The position numbers and the translations under genes were made by a program. The notes under the pieces are model-generated. The model made no database searches and was not told the origin of the DNA. It saw only the letters and a program-made list of their open reading frames with translations. DNA of 64,000 bases from JAFAMS01 sp049520515 (GTDB lineage Bacteria; Vulcanimicrobiota; Vulcanimicrobiia; Vulcanimicrobiales; Vulcanimicrobiaceae). Shown here piece by piece: positions 34,330 through 42,623 of the stretch (position 1 is the stretch's first letter; each line of letters starts with the position of its first letter). Location of the stretch: positions 124,001 to 188,000 of the forward strand of contig JBEKPS010000008.1 of NCBI GenBank assembly GCA_049520515.1. The letters run 5' to 3'.

Positions 34330-35189
34330 GCGTTGGCGATCTCGACCGTTGGTTTGTCAGGTGGTGCGATTACGTAGGCAATTCCGCCGTGGTCGATCCA
34401 TTGGCGTTGGAACTGCGCGCGTCGATAGGTCACGCGAACGTTGGGTTGGGCCGGATCGTTGACGATCGGGTCGCCCTTCGCATCGAAGCCGCACAGGACG
34501 ACGAAATGACCGCCGGATTCTGCGAGCGGCGCACCATCGAGCTCGCCTTCTTTCCACGCCAGCGAGACGGCGAGCGGGATGCCTTCTTCGAGAAACTCTC
34601 GCGCATGTGCGAGATCGCGCAGAAATGCGACGAATGCCCGCAGACCAAATCGGCTCGCGTAGGCGACGTTGAACGCCCAGTTGCCGGTGCCGCGATAGGC
34701 CCGATCGTACGTCGCAGCAGCCGCCTGAGGGACGTCCATCTCGATTTCGTTTGCACCGAGCAGCATCGCGAGCGAGGCTGGACTGCACCACGTATGGCCT
34801 GGATCGCCGACATACTGCGAAAATCGCGGAACGTCCACCTCGATCGGCTTGAGCGGCTCATTGCGAGGTGCGCCTTCGGGCGGTGTCGCGAGCACCACGG
34901 CCTCGAGCTTCGTCATCGAGTGTGCTTCGATCGCCGTAAATGGCTCTTTCGAGAGCAGCATGTCGATCTCGAAGTGTGCGCGCGGCTCGCGCCCCCCGAG
35001 GGACACGCGCTCGTCGTGGCCCCAGCTGGCGTAGGGCAGTTCCGCGCTCCAGCTCTCGTCGGCAAACCGTACGCGAATCGAAAGGCCGCCTGCGGGCTCG
35101 GCACCGTTCCACGAGATGATGCCGCGACGCGTCGGCGGACAGCGGAGCACGACGCGCGAGCGCGGCTTCGTATCATAGATCAGCGGCAT
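34326..35189 (-). CDS. C39-like papain-fold peptidase family protein
   Basis: 287 residues. The N-terminal half (1-125) is beta-rich without a recognised motif. The C-terminal half is a C39-like papain fold: catalytic Cys in HTWCSPASLAMLL, His in GGHFVVLCGF, and the third-residue region VNDPAQPN. No signal peptide and no transporter domain. It lies directly downstream of a peptide-binding lipoprotein and a dipeptide epimerase, so peptide or murein-fragment processing is a reasonable guess. ATG 35189 is 7 nt after the upstream stop. Confidence 0.78.
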   Translation of the reverse strand: MPLIYDTKPRSRVVLRCPPTRRGIISWNGAEPAGGLSIRVRFADESWSAELPYASWGHDERVSLGGREPRAHFEIDMLLSKEPFTAIEAHSMTKLEAVVLATPPEGAPRNEPLKPIEVDVPRFSQYVGDPGHTWCSPASLAMLLGANEIEMDVPQAAAATYDRAYRGTGNWAFNVAYASRFGLRAFVAFLRDLAHAREFLEEGIPLAVSLAWKEGELDGAPLAESGGHFVVLCGFDAKGDPIVNDPAQPNVRVTYRRAQFQRQWIDHGGIAYVIAPPDKPTVEIANA

Positions 35190-35196
35190 CCCGGCC

Positions 35197-36816
35197 TCAG
35201 ATCTCCCATTCCCACGAATTCCATAGGTTTACGAAATACTCCGCAGGCTCGTAGTGCTTCAAGTCGTCGTTGTACGCGGCGTAACCGTTCTCCCAATAGA
35301 GGAAGATTGCCGGAATGAGTTCGTGAATGCGCGCCTCTTCCTTTTGGACGATTGCTTTACGCGTGCCGCGATCGTAGGTGAGGAGCTGCTCCTCCGACGT
35401 CCGGTTCACGACGGGATCGTCGAGCCACGAGGTGTCGGCGCCGTGCGGCGGGATGAATTTCGCGTTCCAGTCGCCTTCATTGTCGGGGTCGGGCCCTAGG
35501 GTATCGGTCGACCATGAGGTGTCGTAGTTACCGCTGTAGAGCGGACCATTACGCGCAAAAAGCAGGCTAACCGGATAATTGCGAATCCGCATGTCGATTC
35601 CGACGGCGCGCAGCTGGCTTTGAATCTGGACTTCGGCTTGCTCGTTGGGTTGATTCCCGGTCGCGCTCGCGATTTCGATCAGGAGCCGCCGCCCGTCTCT
35701 GTGGCGGAATCCGTCGGATGCGAGATGCCAGCCCGCAGCCTCGAGTAATCGCCGCGCATCGGCCGGATCGTGCGGATAGAACGGCACGTTCGGCGCGGCC
35801 CACGAGTTGGGGGCGATGTCGCTGCGCGCGCGTTCGTTGTAGCCGTGATAGATGTCGGTGTTGATCCGATCCCAATCGACCGCCTCGGCGATGGCGCGGC
35901 GCACGCGCACGTCGCGCAGATTCGGCCGTGCCACGTTGAGCGTCATGTGCTTCAAGTTCGCGATCAGCCGGTGAACGACGTGGATACCTTCGATCCCACC
36001 GAGCCGCCCGATTTGCGTTGGTGCAATGCCGTCGTAAACGTCGATCTCGTGACTTTGCAATTGCGCGAACAGCGTCTCGGTGTTCGGAATAACTTTCCAC
36101 GTGAAGTGGTCGAGTTTCGGCCGTCCGCGCCAATAGCGTGCGTTCGGCACGAACTCGAGCGATGCGCCATGGTTCCACTTTTCGAGCACAAAAGGTCCGC
36201 TTCCAACCGGATCGTTTGCGTAGGTACTACGCTGCAAGTCGGCCGGTGCAACCTTCGCGAGGAGATGTTGCGGCAGCGGCGGATACGCTGTCCCGCTGAA
36301 GCAAAGTCCAATGATGTCGGCGTTCGGCTGACGCAAGTGCACGACTGCGGTGTAATCGTCCGGAACGCTGAGCTTGGCGATATCGTCCCAGCCCTCGCGG
36401 AGCTTGACGTTGGTGCGATCGTTCATGACCAGCGAGTAGGTGAACGCGAGATCGTGCGCGGTCAGCGGCGCCCCGTCGGCCCACTGCACGCCTTTGCGAA
36501 AATGCAGGACGAGCGTCTTGCCGTCTCTCGAGACGCCGCCATTTGCATAGGTCGGAACTTCAGTCGCAAGCTCCGGCAGAAAATCGCCGCGCGCATCGTA
36601 GCGAAAGAGCGGCGCGAAGATGAGGTTGCTGACTTCGTCGGCGGCGGCCGTGTGCGCGTAGAACTCGAGCAGCGAATCCGGCTCGTCAGGTGAGCCGTAG
36701 CGCACGTGACCGGGCAGCGTCCACGGGTGACGACCGCCCGCGCCGCTTCCGTTCGAAGGTGCGACGCAGCCGGCCAGCAGCGCGAGGGTCAGAGCGAGAA
36801 GAAAAAAAAGCCTCAG
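35197..36816 (-). CDS. oligopeptide-type ABC solute-binding lipoprotein, apparent CTG start
   Basis: Family 5 solute-binding protein (539 residues) for a dipeptide/oligopeptide or nickel-type importer. It has a signal peptide RLFFLLALTLALLAGC with lipobox, then SLLEFYAHTAAADEVSNLIFAPLF, LHFRKGVQWADGAPLTAHDLAFTY and GTAYPPLPQHLL. No permease or ATPase genes are adjacent. The signal peptide begins at CTG 36816, whose overlap with the epimerase stop reads CTGA, parallel to the ATGA and GTGA junctions elsewhere; GGAGG lies 10 nt upstream. The only canonical in-frame start is a TTG 45 codons earlier, deep inside the epimerase gene, which would bury the signal peptide. Confidence 0.87.
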   Translation of the reverse strand: MRLFFLLALTLALLAGCVAPSNGSGAGGRHPWTLPGHVRYGSPDEPDSLLEFYAHTAAADEVSNLIFAPLFRYDARGDFLPELATEVPTYANGGVSRDGKTLVLHFRKGVQWADGAPLTAHDLAFTYSLVMNDRTNVKLREGWDDIAKLSVPDDYTAVVHLRQPNADIIGLCFSGTAYPPLPQHLLAKVAPADLQRSTYANDPVGSGPFVLEKWNHGASLEFVPNARYWRGRPKLDHFTWKVIPNTETLFAQLQSHEIDVYDGIAPTQIGRLGGIEGIHVVHRLIANLKHMTLNVARPNLRDVRVRRAIAEAVDWDRINTDIYHGYNERARSDIAPNSWAAPNVPFYPHDPADARRLLEAAGWHLASDGFRHRDGRRLLIEIASATGNQPNEQAEVQIQSQLRAVGIDMRIRNYPVSLLFARNGPLYSGNYDTSWSTDTLGPDPDNEGDWNAKFIPPHGADTSWLDDPVVNRTSEEQLLTYDRGTRKAIVQKEEARIHELIPAIFLYWENGYAAYNDDLKHYEPAEYFVNLWNSWEWEI

Positions 36817-37829
36817 CGCGCGGCAACCTCCGGTTTGCGTTCGACGACCCCGAGCCCGGGCGCCGTCGGAAGCACGATCTTGCCACGATCGTAGACGATG
36901 CCGGCAAACGGATCCGACGCAACGAGGAACGGTCCGTCCAGGTCGGCCCAATCAACGAGCGGCGAGAGATGCGCGGCTGCGGTCGAGCAGATCGCGCTTT
37001 CAACCATGCAGCCGAGCATGATGCGAAATCCGAGCGCCCGCGCCGTGTGAATCATCGCGAGCGCGGCTCGAATGCCGCCGCATTTCACCAGCTTGATATT
37101 GACGCCGTCGACGCATCCGATGAGTGCGGCAAGGTCGTTTGCGTCCTTGCTGTCTTCGTCGGTGACGATCGGAATGCGCGTCCGCTCGCGAATATAGCGC
37201 AGCTTCGCGGGTGATCCGGCCGGAATAGGCTGCTCGCAGAACTCGATTTCGAAGCGTTCCAGTTCGTGCAAGATCGCAACGGCTTGATCCGGAGTCCAGC
37301 CTTCGTTGGCGTCGATCCGGATCGTGCCTTTGTAAATGCCGCGGATCGCTTCGATCGTTTCGACTTCGGAACCAAGCCCGAGTTTGATCTTAAGAATCGG
37401 ATGCGTCCCGGTCTCGCGCACTTTCGAAAGCATTTCGTCGATGGGTGCGATTCCGATCGTGAAGGACGTAACCGGCGTGCGTGATGGATCCAGACCGAGC
37501 AGCTGCCAGAGTGGGCGGCCTACATCTTTTCCGATCGCGTCGTGCAACGCGAGATCGAGACCGCAACGCGCCGCCGGCGGACGTCCATCGAGAATCGACT
37601 CGAGAAGATACGGCGAGTCGCCGGCAAGCGGTCGCTGCGCGAAGTGCTCGCGAATTGTCGCTTCGCTTTCATGATAGCGCGGCGTCGGTGCGGATTCACC
37701 GACCGCATCGACGTCATTCCAGCGCAAGCGAAAGACGATCGTGTGCGCGACGTCCTCGCTGCTGCGCGCAATCGTAAAGGGATGCTTAAGAGGAAGCTCG
37801 AGCGGCTCTAGGCGCAGATCAAGCGGCAT
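36813..37829 (-). CDS. dipeptide epimerase of the enolase superfamily
   Basis: 338-residue muconate-lactonising-type enolase-superfamily protein, most like L-Ala-D/L-Glu epimerases. Catalytic lysine motif KIKLG, metal ligands in RIDANEGW, FCEQP and VTDEDSKD, and the opposite lysine in NIKLVKCGG are all visible. It would epimerise dipeptides released from peptidoglycan or other peptides, consistent with the peptide-binding lipoprotein and C39-like protein downstream. ATG 37829 begins PLDLRLEPLELPLKHPF, normal for the family. Its upstream side faces the HEARO-like element. Confidence 0.87.
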   Translation of the reverse strand: MPLDLRLEPLELPLKHPFTIARSSEDVAHTIVFRLRWNDVDAVGESAPTPRYHESEATIREHFAQRPLAGDSPYLLESILDGRPPAARCGLDLALHDAIGKDVGRPLWQLLGLDPSRTPVTSFTIGIAPIDEMLSKVRETGTHPILKIKLGLGSEVETIEAIRGIYKGTIRIDANEGWTPDQAVAILHELERFEIEFCEQPIPAGSPAKLRYIRERTRIPIVTDEDSKDANDLAALIGCVDGVNIKLVKCGGIRAALAMIHTARALGFRIMLGCMVESAICSTAAAHLSPLVDWADLDGPFLVASDPFAGIVYDRGKIVLPTAPGLGVVERKPEVAAR

Positions 37830-37893
37830 CAAGCGGGCTTCTTCCGATCCGTTTGTCAAGCCCTTGACCACTTGACGTGAAATGGGATAATGA

Positions 37894-38080
37894 GGGTCGC
37901 TGTTCTGCGCGTGCTCGCGCAGGTGTCAGATGCAGGGCCAACGTTAAAACCACCGGGAGCACAAGCTCCGGATACGATAGGTGGGACGTCACACTGATGT
38001 CCCCTAGCGCCCGGGCCGCACCCACCTGCGAGAGCAGGTCCGCTAATCAGGCATCAGACGGCACGTGCGGTTCGGCGACA
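37894..38080 (+). ncRNA. HEARO / OMEGA-RNA-like element without its nuclease gene
   Basis: A 257-nt gap without coding potential holds a highly structured stretch resembling the HEARO RNA family, the guide RNA of IscB nucleases. Visible elements: ATGA at 37890-37893 immediately before the structure, as described for HEARO insertion sites; 37896-37900 GTCGC pairing with GCGAC 38075-38079; a perfect hairpin CTGCGCG/CGCGCAG (37905-37922); CCACC 37950-37954 pairing with GGTGG 37980-37984 around a GGAGC/GCTCC hairpin; GGGACGTC/GATGTCCC (37983-38003); CCTGC-GAGA-GCAGG (38025-38038). The family assignment is by recall of its consensus and needs a covariance search. No IscB/TnpB-like ORF is present. 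The strand follows from this match. Confidence 0.62.
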
Positions 38081-38086
38081 CCTTAT

Positions 38087-38794
38087 TTATCGTGCTTGCA
38101 ATTCTGTTTGGGCAAGCAAGCTGCGCCAGCTGTGCAGCCGCCGCTTAACGGCAGATAGCTCACCGGATCCGTCGCTGACGTCGACGCACAAGAATCCGCC
38201 GAACGATCCGAGGCGCTCGAGCGCTGCCGGATCAGCATCCGAATCCGCGTAAGCCAGCACGACGTGCTTGCGCACTTTTGCATCTGGGGCTGTCCCGAGC
38301 GCAAGCGGATCGAGTGCAAAGCACAGCCATGCGGTGTCGCTCTCTTTGCGCACGCGTCCCATTTCGAAGTTGTCGGCGGCGAGCGATCCCGGCACATTGC
38401 GCACGGCGAGCGTAACATTCAGCTTCTTCGCTTCCGAGGCCGCGCGTGCGATGATGCCGAGAGCTTCATTCCAGCGCATCACCGGATCGTTGCCCTTCTC
38501 GGGCATGCGCGTCAGAACGTACGGCGCGCCGAGGTGCGATGCCAGCACGAGTGCGCTGCTCTCGCCCGCAGTCAAGTCGTCGTCGCGAACCGCGACGATC
38601 GTAAGCGCGAGGTCCGCGCAAAACTTCTTGACTTGCGCGAGATAGTCGCTGTCGCGACGCGGGAATTGCGTCGCGTCGAGCACGACGCCATCCGCGTTCA
38701 GCTCGCCGGCGCAGGCGTCGAGCAGCTCGAGCTGCGTCAGGTCGTTGCCCGCGAGTGCACGCGCAAACGCGGTCGTGGAAAGAGCAAGCCGCAT
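38087..38794 (-). CDS. TIM-barrel protein of the sugar-phosphate isomerase/epimerase type
   Basis: 235 residues with the look of an AP-endonuclease-2/xylose-isomerase-like barrel: ELNADGVVLDATQFP, then LALTIVAVRDDDL, APYVLTRMPEKGNDP, NVTLAVRNVPGSLAADN, WLCFALDPLAL and GFLCVDVSDGSGE. Metal-binding residues are not clear enough to predict a reaction. ATG 38794; its stop lies 7 nt from the end of the HEARO-like element. Divergent from the membrane gene at 38846. Confidence 0.7.
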   Translation of the reverse strand: MRLALSTTAFARALAGNDLTQLELLDACAGELNADGVVLDATQFPRRDSDYLAQVKKFCADLALTIVAVRDDDLTAGESSALVLASHLGAPYVLTRMPEKGNDPVMRWNEALGIIARAASEAKKLNVTLAVRNVPGSLAADNFEMGRVRKESDTAWLCFALDPLALGTAPDAKVRKHVVLAYADSDADPAALERLGSFGGFLCVDVSDGSGELSAVKRRLHSWRSLLAQTELQAR

Positions 38795-38845
38795 TGCGCC
38801 GGTGTTCGCGGCGGGACGCGGACGTCCCCGGCGAATGGGTCGCTC

Positions 38846-39265
38846 GTGAAGACGTATCTGCGCATCATGCACATCGTCGCATTGTTTCCGCTTGCGTTCT
38901 TTGCGCAACTCGGCGTCTTCAGCGTTTGCGGCGCGATAGCGACCTTCGGAAGCGAGGCGGGCGAGGCGCTCGTCTTCATCGGAATCGGTCTCGTGTGTAC
39001 CCTTGCATATCCGGGGTTGATCGATTTCGAGCGATGGTTCGAGCGGCGTGCGTCCGTCAAGCAGCAGGACGTGCAGCGGCTACCGATGGTGGCGTACGAT
39101 GCGTTCTTCCTCGGCGGCGGGTTCGTGGGATCGTGGCGCCTTGCGTCGCGCATCAATCCGCTCGAATCGATCGGAATCGCGTTTGCGTTGTGGATAATCG
39201 CCGGAAGCATCGCGCGCCGCCGAGTGGCGGACCTTGACAACGCTGCGGCGAAAGAAAAATCGTGA
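38846..39265 (+). CDS. membrane protein of unknown function
   Basis: 139 residues with about four hydrophobic segments (IVALFPLAFFAQLGVFSVCG, EALVFIGIGLVCTLAYPGLI, AFFLGGGFVGSW, IGIAFALWIIAGSI) and a basic loop FERRASVKQQ. No family recognised. GTG 38846 or ATG 38867 could be the start; neither has a clear Shine-Dalgarno. It overlaps glyA by four bases (GTGA), which ties it to the following operon. Confidence 0.65.
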   Translation: MKTYLRIMHIVALFPLAFFAQLGVFSVCGAIATFGSEAGEALVFIGIGLVCTLAYPGLIDFERWFERRASVKQQDVQRLPMVAYDAFFLGGGFVGSWRLASRINPLESIGIAFALWIIAGSIARRRVADLDNAAAKEKS

Positions 39266-40509
39266 AAATGTTGGAGCATTCGGCGCTGTCCGCGACCGAT
39301 CCGAAGATCGCCGAAGCGATCGCAAACGAAGAGAATCGTCAACGCACGAATCTCGAGCTCATAGCCTCCGAGAACTATGCCAGCCGCGCGGTGCGCGAAG
39401 CCACGGCTTCGGTGATGACCAACAAATACGCCGAAGGTTATCCGGGCCGGCGCTACTATGGCGGTTGCGAATTCGTCGACGTGGCGGAGTCGCTCGCGAT
39501 CGAGCGCGCCAAAAAACTCTTCTCGGCCGAGCATGCAAACGTTCAGCCGCACGCCGGTGCGCCGGCGAATATGGCGGTCTTCATGGCCGTGCTGCAGCCC
39601 GGCGATACGGTGCTCGGCATGTCGCTGGCGATGGGCGGTCATCTCACGCACGGCACGCGCGTTAGTTTTTCAGGCAAGTTGTACAACGCAGTTGCGTACG
39701 GCGTTCGCAAGAGCGACGAGCGGATCGATTTCGACGAGGTTCGCAAGCTTGCGCGCGAGCACAAGCCCAAGCTCATCATCGCGGGCGCAAGCGCCTATCC
39801 GCGCACGATGGAGTACGCGCCGTTTCGCGAGATTGCAAACGAAGTCGGCGCGACCTTCATGGTTGACATGGCGCATATCGCGGGGCTCGTCGCGACCGGA
39901 TTACATCCTTCGCCCGTCCCGCTTGCGGATTACGTCACGTCGACCACGCACAAGACGCTGCGCGGTCCGCGCGGCGGTTTGATTCTCTCGAAAGCCGAGC
40001 GCGCGCAAGAGATCGACAAGAGCGTCTTCCCTGGAATTCAAGGCGGCCCGTTCATGCACTTGATCGCAGCCAAAGCGGTCGCGTTCCAAGAAGCCTTGCA
40101 GCCGGAGTTCAAGCGCTACGGCGAGCAGGTCATCGAGAATGCGAAAGTCATGGGTGAGGAACTCTTGCGCGGCGGCGTGCGGCTCGTCGGCGGTGGAACC
40201 GACACGCATCTCTTGCTCGTCGATTTGACGCCCAAGAATCTCACAGGCAAAGCGGTCGAAGAATATCTCGACGGCATCGCGATTACTGCAAACAAGAACG
40301 CGATTCCGTACGATCCACAGAAACCGGCGGTCACCAGCGGATTGCGGCTCGGCTCGGCTGCGATCACGACGCGCGGCATGGGCAAAGACGAAGCCCGCGA
40401 GATCGCAAAGATCATCGTTGACGCACTCGGCGACATTGAAACGAAGACGAAGCAGCCGGCGCTGCGCGCACGCACTTTGGAGCTCACATCCCGCTTCGAC
40501 GTACCGTGA
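39262..40509 (+). CDS. glyA: serine hydroxymethyltransferase
   Basis: PLP enzyme (415 residues) interconverting serine and glycine with tetrahydrofolate, the main one-carbon source. Motifs: NLELIASENYASRAV, YAEGYPGRRYYGGCE, the PLP lysine in VTSTTHKTLRGPRGG and GLRLGSAAITTRGM. GTG start overlaps the preceding stop; its own TGA overlaps upp (GTGA). In Bacillus and Clostridia glyA-upp also stands before the atp operon. Confidence 0.95.
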   Translation: MKMLEHSALSATDPKIAEAIANEENRQRTNLELIASENYASRAVREATASVMTNKYAEGYPGRRYYGGCEFVDVAESLAIERAKKLFSAEHANVQPHAGAPANMAVFMAVLQPGDTVLGMSLAMGGHLTHGTRVSFSGKLYNAVAYGVRKSDERIDFDEVRKLAREHKPKLIIAGASAYPRTMEYAPFREIANEVGATFMVDMAHIAGLVATGLHPSPVPLADYVTSTTHKTLRGPRGGLILSKAERAQEIDKSVFPGIQGGPFMHLIAAKAVAFQEALQPEFKRYGEQVIENAKVMGEELLRGGVRLVGGGTDTHLLLVDLTPKNLTGKAVEEYLDGIAITANKNAIPYDPQKPAVTSGLRLGSAAITTRGMGKDEAREIAKIIVDALGDIETKTKQPALRARTLELTSRFDVP

Positions 40510-41159
40510 GCGCAAATCTAACGGTCATCGATCATCCGGCGGTCGCCGACCGTTTGGCGCGGCTTAGAGAAAAAACGACGCCGACGTTCGTTTTCCGGCA
40601 GCTGGTCGAAGAGCTCGGCGAATATCTCGCGTACGAGGCGACGCGCAATCTGCGGGTTCGCACCGAACGCATTGCTACGCCGCTCGAAGAGACCGACGTC
40701 ACGCGCATCGATGCGCGGCCCGTCGTGGCTCCGATTTTGCGAGCGGGCCTTGGGCTCTTGCCGGGCTTTCTCGACGTCATCGACGACGCCGTCGTCGCGC
40801 ACCTTGGGTTCTATCGCGATCCGCAAACGCTCGCGGCGATCCCGTACTACGCGAATCTTCCCGATGATCTCGCGGGGCGCGAGGTTTTCGTGCTCGATCC
40901 AATGCTGGCGACCGGTCACTCCAGTTCCGCGGCGCTGCGAACGCTCGCATCGCGCGGTGCCAGCGAGATGACGTTCATCTGCATCATTGCTGCGCCCGAA
41001 GGTGTTGAAGAATTGGTGCGCGCGCAGCCGGACTGCCGAATCGTGACCGCGGCCCTGGACCGCAGACTCAACGATCACGGTTATATCGTTCCAGGATTGG
41101 GCGATGCGGGAGACCGGATGTTCGGCAGCACGAGCTCCATTCCGACTATGGTGAAATAA
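40506..41159 (+). CDS. upp: uracil phosphoribosyltransferase
   Basis: 217-residue salvage enzyme that makes UMP from uracil and PRPP. The PRPP-binding loop reads VLDPMLATGHSSSAAL and the uracil-binding end YIVPGLGDAGDRMFG. N-terminal LREKTTPTFVFRQLVEELGEYLAYEATR is typical. GTG start is coupled to glyA. Seven nt to comEB. Confidence 0.95.
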   Translation: MSANLTVIDHPAVADRLARLREKTTPTFVFRQLVEELGEYLAYEATRNLRVRTERIATPLEETDVTRIDARPVVAPILRAGLGLLPGFLDVIDDAVVAHLGFYRDPQTLAAIPYYANLPDDLAGREVFVLDPMLATGHSSSAALRTLASRGASEMTFICIIAAPEGVEELVRAQPDCRIVTAALDRRLNDHGYIVPGLGDAGDRMFGSTSSIPTMVK

Positions 41160-41166
41160 GGAACAC

Positions 41167-41604
41167 ATGCGACCCGGCTGGGACGAGTACTTCATGCAGA
41201 TCGCGCATACCGTCGCGACACGCTCGACGTGTCCGCGCGCGGCGGTTGGTTGCGTGCTGACGCGTGACCGTCGCATCCTGACGACGGGATATAATGGCGC
41301 GCCGAGTGGCGTCCCGCACTGCAGCGACGTCGGTTGCTTGATCCTGAACGAACACTGTCAACGTGCCACGCACGCCGAAGCCAACGCGATCGTGCAAGGG
41401 GCGTTGCACGGCGTGAGCGTCGCGGGCGCAACCGCATACTCCACGCACCAGCCATGCGTGAACTGCACGAAGCTCTTGATCAGCGCGGGTGTCACGAAGA
41501 TCATTTACGATGCGCCGTATCCCGATCAGATCGCAAGCGATCTCTTGCGAGAAGCCGGCGTCGGCATCATCGCGTTCAAAACGCTCGAAGGCGTCAACTT
41601 GTGA
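41167..41604 (+). CDS. comEB: deoxycytidylate deaminase (ComEB type)
   Basis: 145-residue zinc-dependent dCMP deaminase that makes dUMP for thymidylate synthesis. Zinc/catalytic motif HAEANAI and zinc Cys pair in HQPCVNCTKLL are present; the N-terminal WDEYFMQIAHTVATRSTCPRAAVGCV and YNGAPSGVPHC are family features. AAGGA sits 4 nt before the ATG. Gene order upp-comEB-tagO-mnaA-atpI matches Clostridia. Confidence 0.92.
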   Translation: MRPGWDEYFMQIAHTVATRSTCPRAAVGCVLTRDRRILTTGYNGAPSGVPHCSDVGCLILNEHCQRATHAEANAIVQGALHGVSVAGATAYSTHQPCVNCTKLLISAGVTKIIYDAPYPDQIASDLLREAGVGIIAFKTLEGVNL

Positions 41605-42623
41605 GGCAAGTCGAGATCCTGGCGCTCGTTGCGTTTGCGGTCGCGCTCGTCGCAGCGCTGCTGGTGACGCCACTCGTACGGCGGCTGGCATCGCACGTCG
41701 GAATGCTCGACGAGACGGGTGAACGGCGCATGCACGACGTTCCCAAGCCGCGCATCGGCGGCATCGCCGTCTATTTGGGCTTTGCGCTCGCGCTCTTCGT
41801 CGCGACCGGAATCGCGATTACAAAAGGAACGTTCGGCGCGGCCGAAGTCCATGCGCTGCTCGGATTACTTTTCGGCGGTACGCTGATCGTGTGTGTCGGA
41901 ATTTGGGACGACATCATGGGCTTGAGCCCGCGCTACAAGCTGCTGGCGCAAGTCGTCGTGACGCTGCTCTTGATGCTGTACGGTCCCGATTTTCGCATTC
42001 ACGGCACGACGAATCCGTTTCATCACGGGCGCTGGATCGATTTCTCCGGGTTCCTCGGCGTTGGGCTTTCGCTGCTCTGGTATCTCGGCATGATGAATGC
42101 GATCAATTTCGTGGACGGACTCGACGGATTGCTGGCCGGTTTGACCGCGATCTCGGGAACGTTCTTGTTCTTGATCGCGATCACGAAAGGACATATCGTC
42201 GTCGCGCTCGTCTTGAGCGCACTCGTCGGCGCCGTCATCGGCTTCTTGCCGTACAACTTCAATCCGGCCAAGATCATCCTCGGCGATTCGGGCGCGCTGT
42301 TCATCGGTTTTATCTTTGCCGCAGCCTCGATCGTCGGCGACGCAAAAGGCGCGGTCACGATCAGTCTGGTCGTTCCGGCGCTCGTGCTCGCGCTTCCAAT
42401 TGTCGACACGCTCGCAGCAATCATTCGCCGCACGCGTGCGGGACGGCGCATAAGTGAAGGCGATCGCGAGCACTTCCATCACGTGCTCGTTTTTAAATTC
42501 GGGCTCAACGTGCGTCAAGCCGTACTGTTGATCTACGCGGTCTGCCTGATCTTGGGTGCGACGGCCTTCGTGCTTGCGAGCACTGTCGGCGGCCCATTCG
42601 GCGTTACGTCGCTCGCACCATGA
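41601..42623 (+). CDS. WecA/TagO-type undecaprenyl-phosphate GlcNAc-1-phosphate transferase
   Basis: 340-residue multi-helix enzyme of the MraY/WecA family. It transfers a GlcNAc-1-phosphate from UDP-GlcNAc to undecaprenyl phosphate and so starts synthesis of an O-chain, enterobacterial-type or other wall polymer. Family motifs: RRMHDVPKPRIGGIAVYLGF, IWDDIMGLSPRYKLLAQ, MMNAINFVDGLDGLLAG, AKIILGDSGALFIGF and the cytoplasmic EGDREHFHH. GTG overlaps the comEB stop (GTGA). Next gene makes UDP-ManNAc, so the two probably serve one polymer. Confidence 0.92.
   Translation: MRQVEILALVAFAVALVAALLVTPLVRRLASHVGMLDETGERRMHDVPKPRIGGIAVYLGFALALFVATGIAITKGTFGAAEVHALLGLLFGGTLIVCVGIWDDIMGLSPRYKLLAQVVVTLLLMLYGPDFRIHGTTNPFHHGRWIDFSGFLGVGLSLLWYLGMMNAINFVDGLDGLLAGLTAISGTFLFLIAITKGHIVVALVLSALVGAVIGFLPYNFNPAKIILGDSGALFIGFIFAAASIVGDAKGAVTISLVVPALVLALPIVDTLAAIIRRTRAGRRISEGDREHFHHVLVFKFGLNVRQAVLLIYAVCLILGATAFVLASTVGGPFGVTSLAP

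Noticed and set aside
37872..38086. Group II intron fragment
   Set aside because: No domain V-like hairpin or intron-encoded protein; HEARO-like layout fits better.
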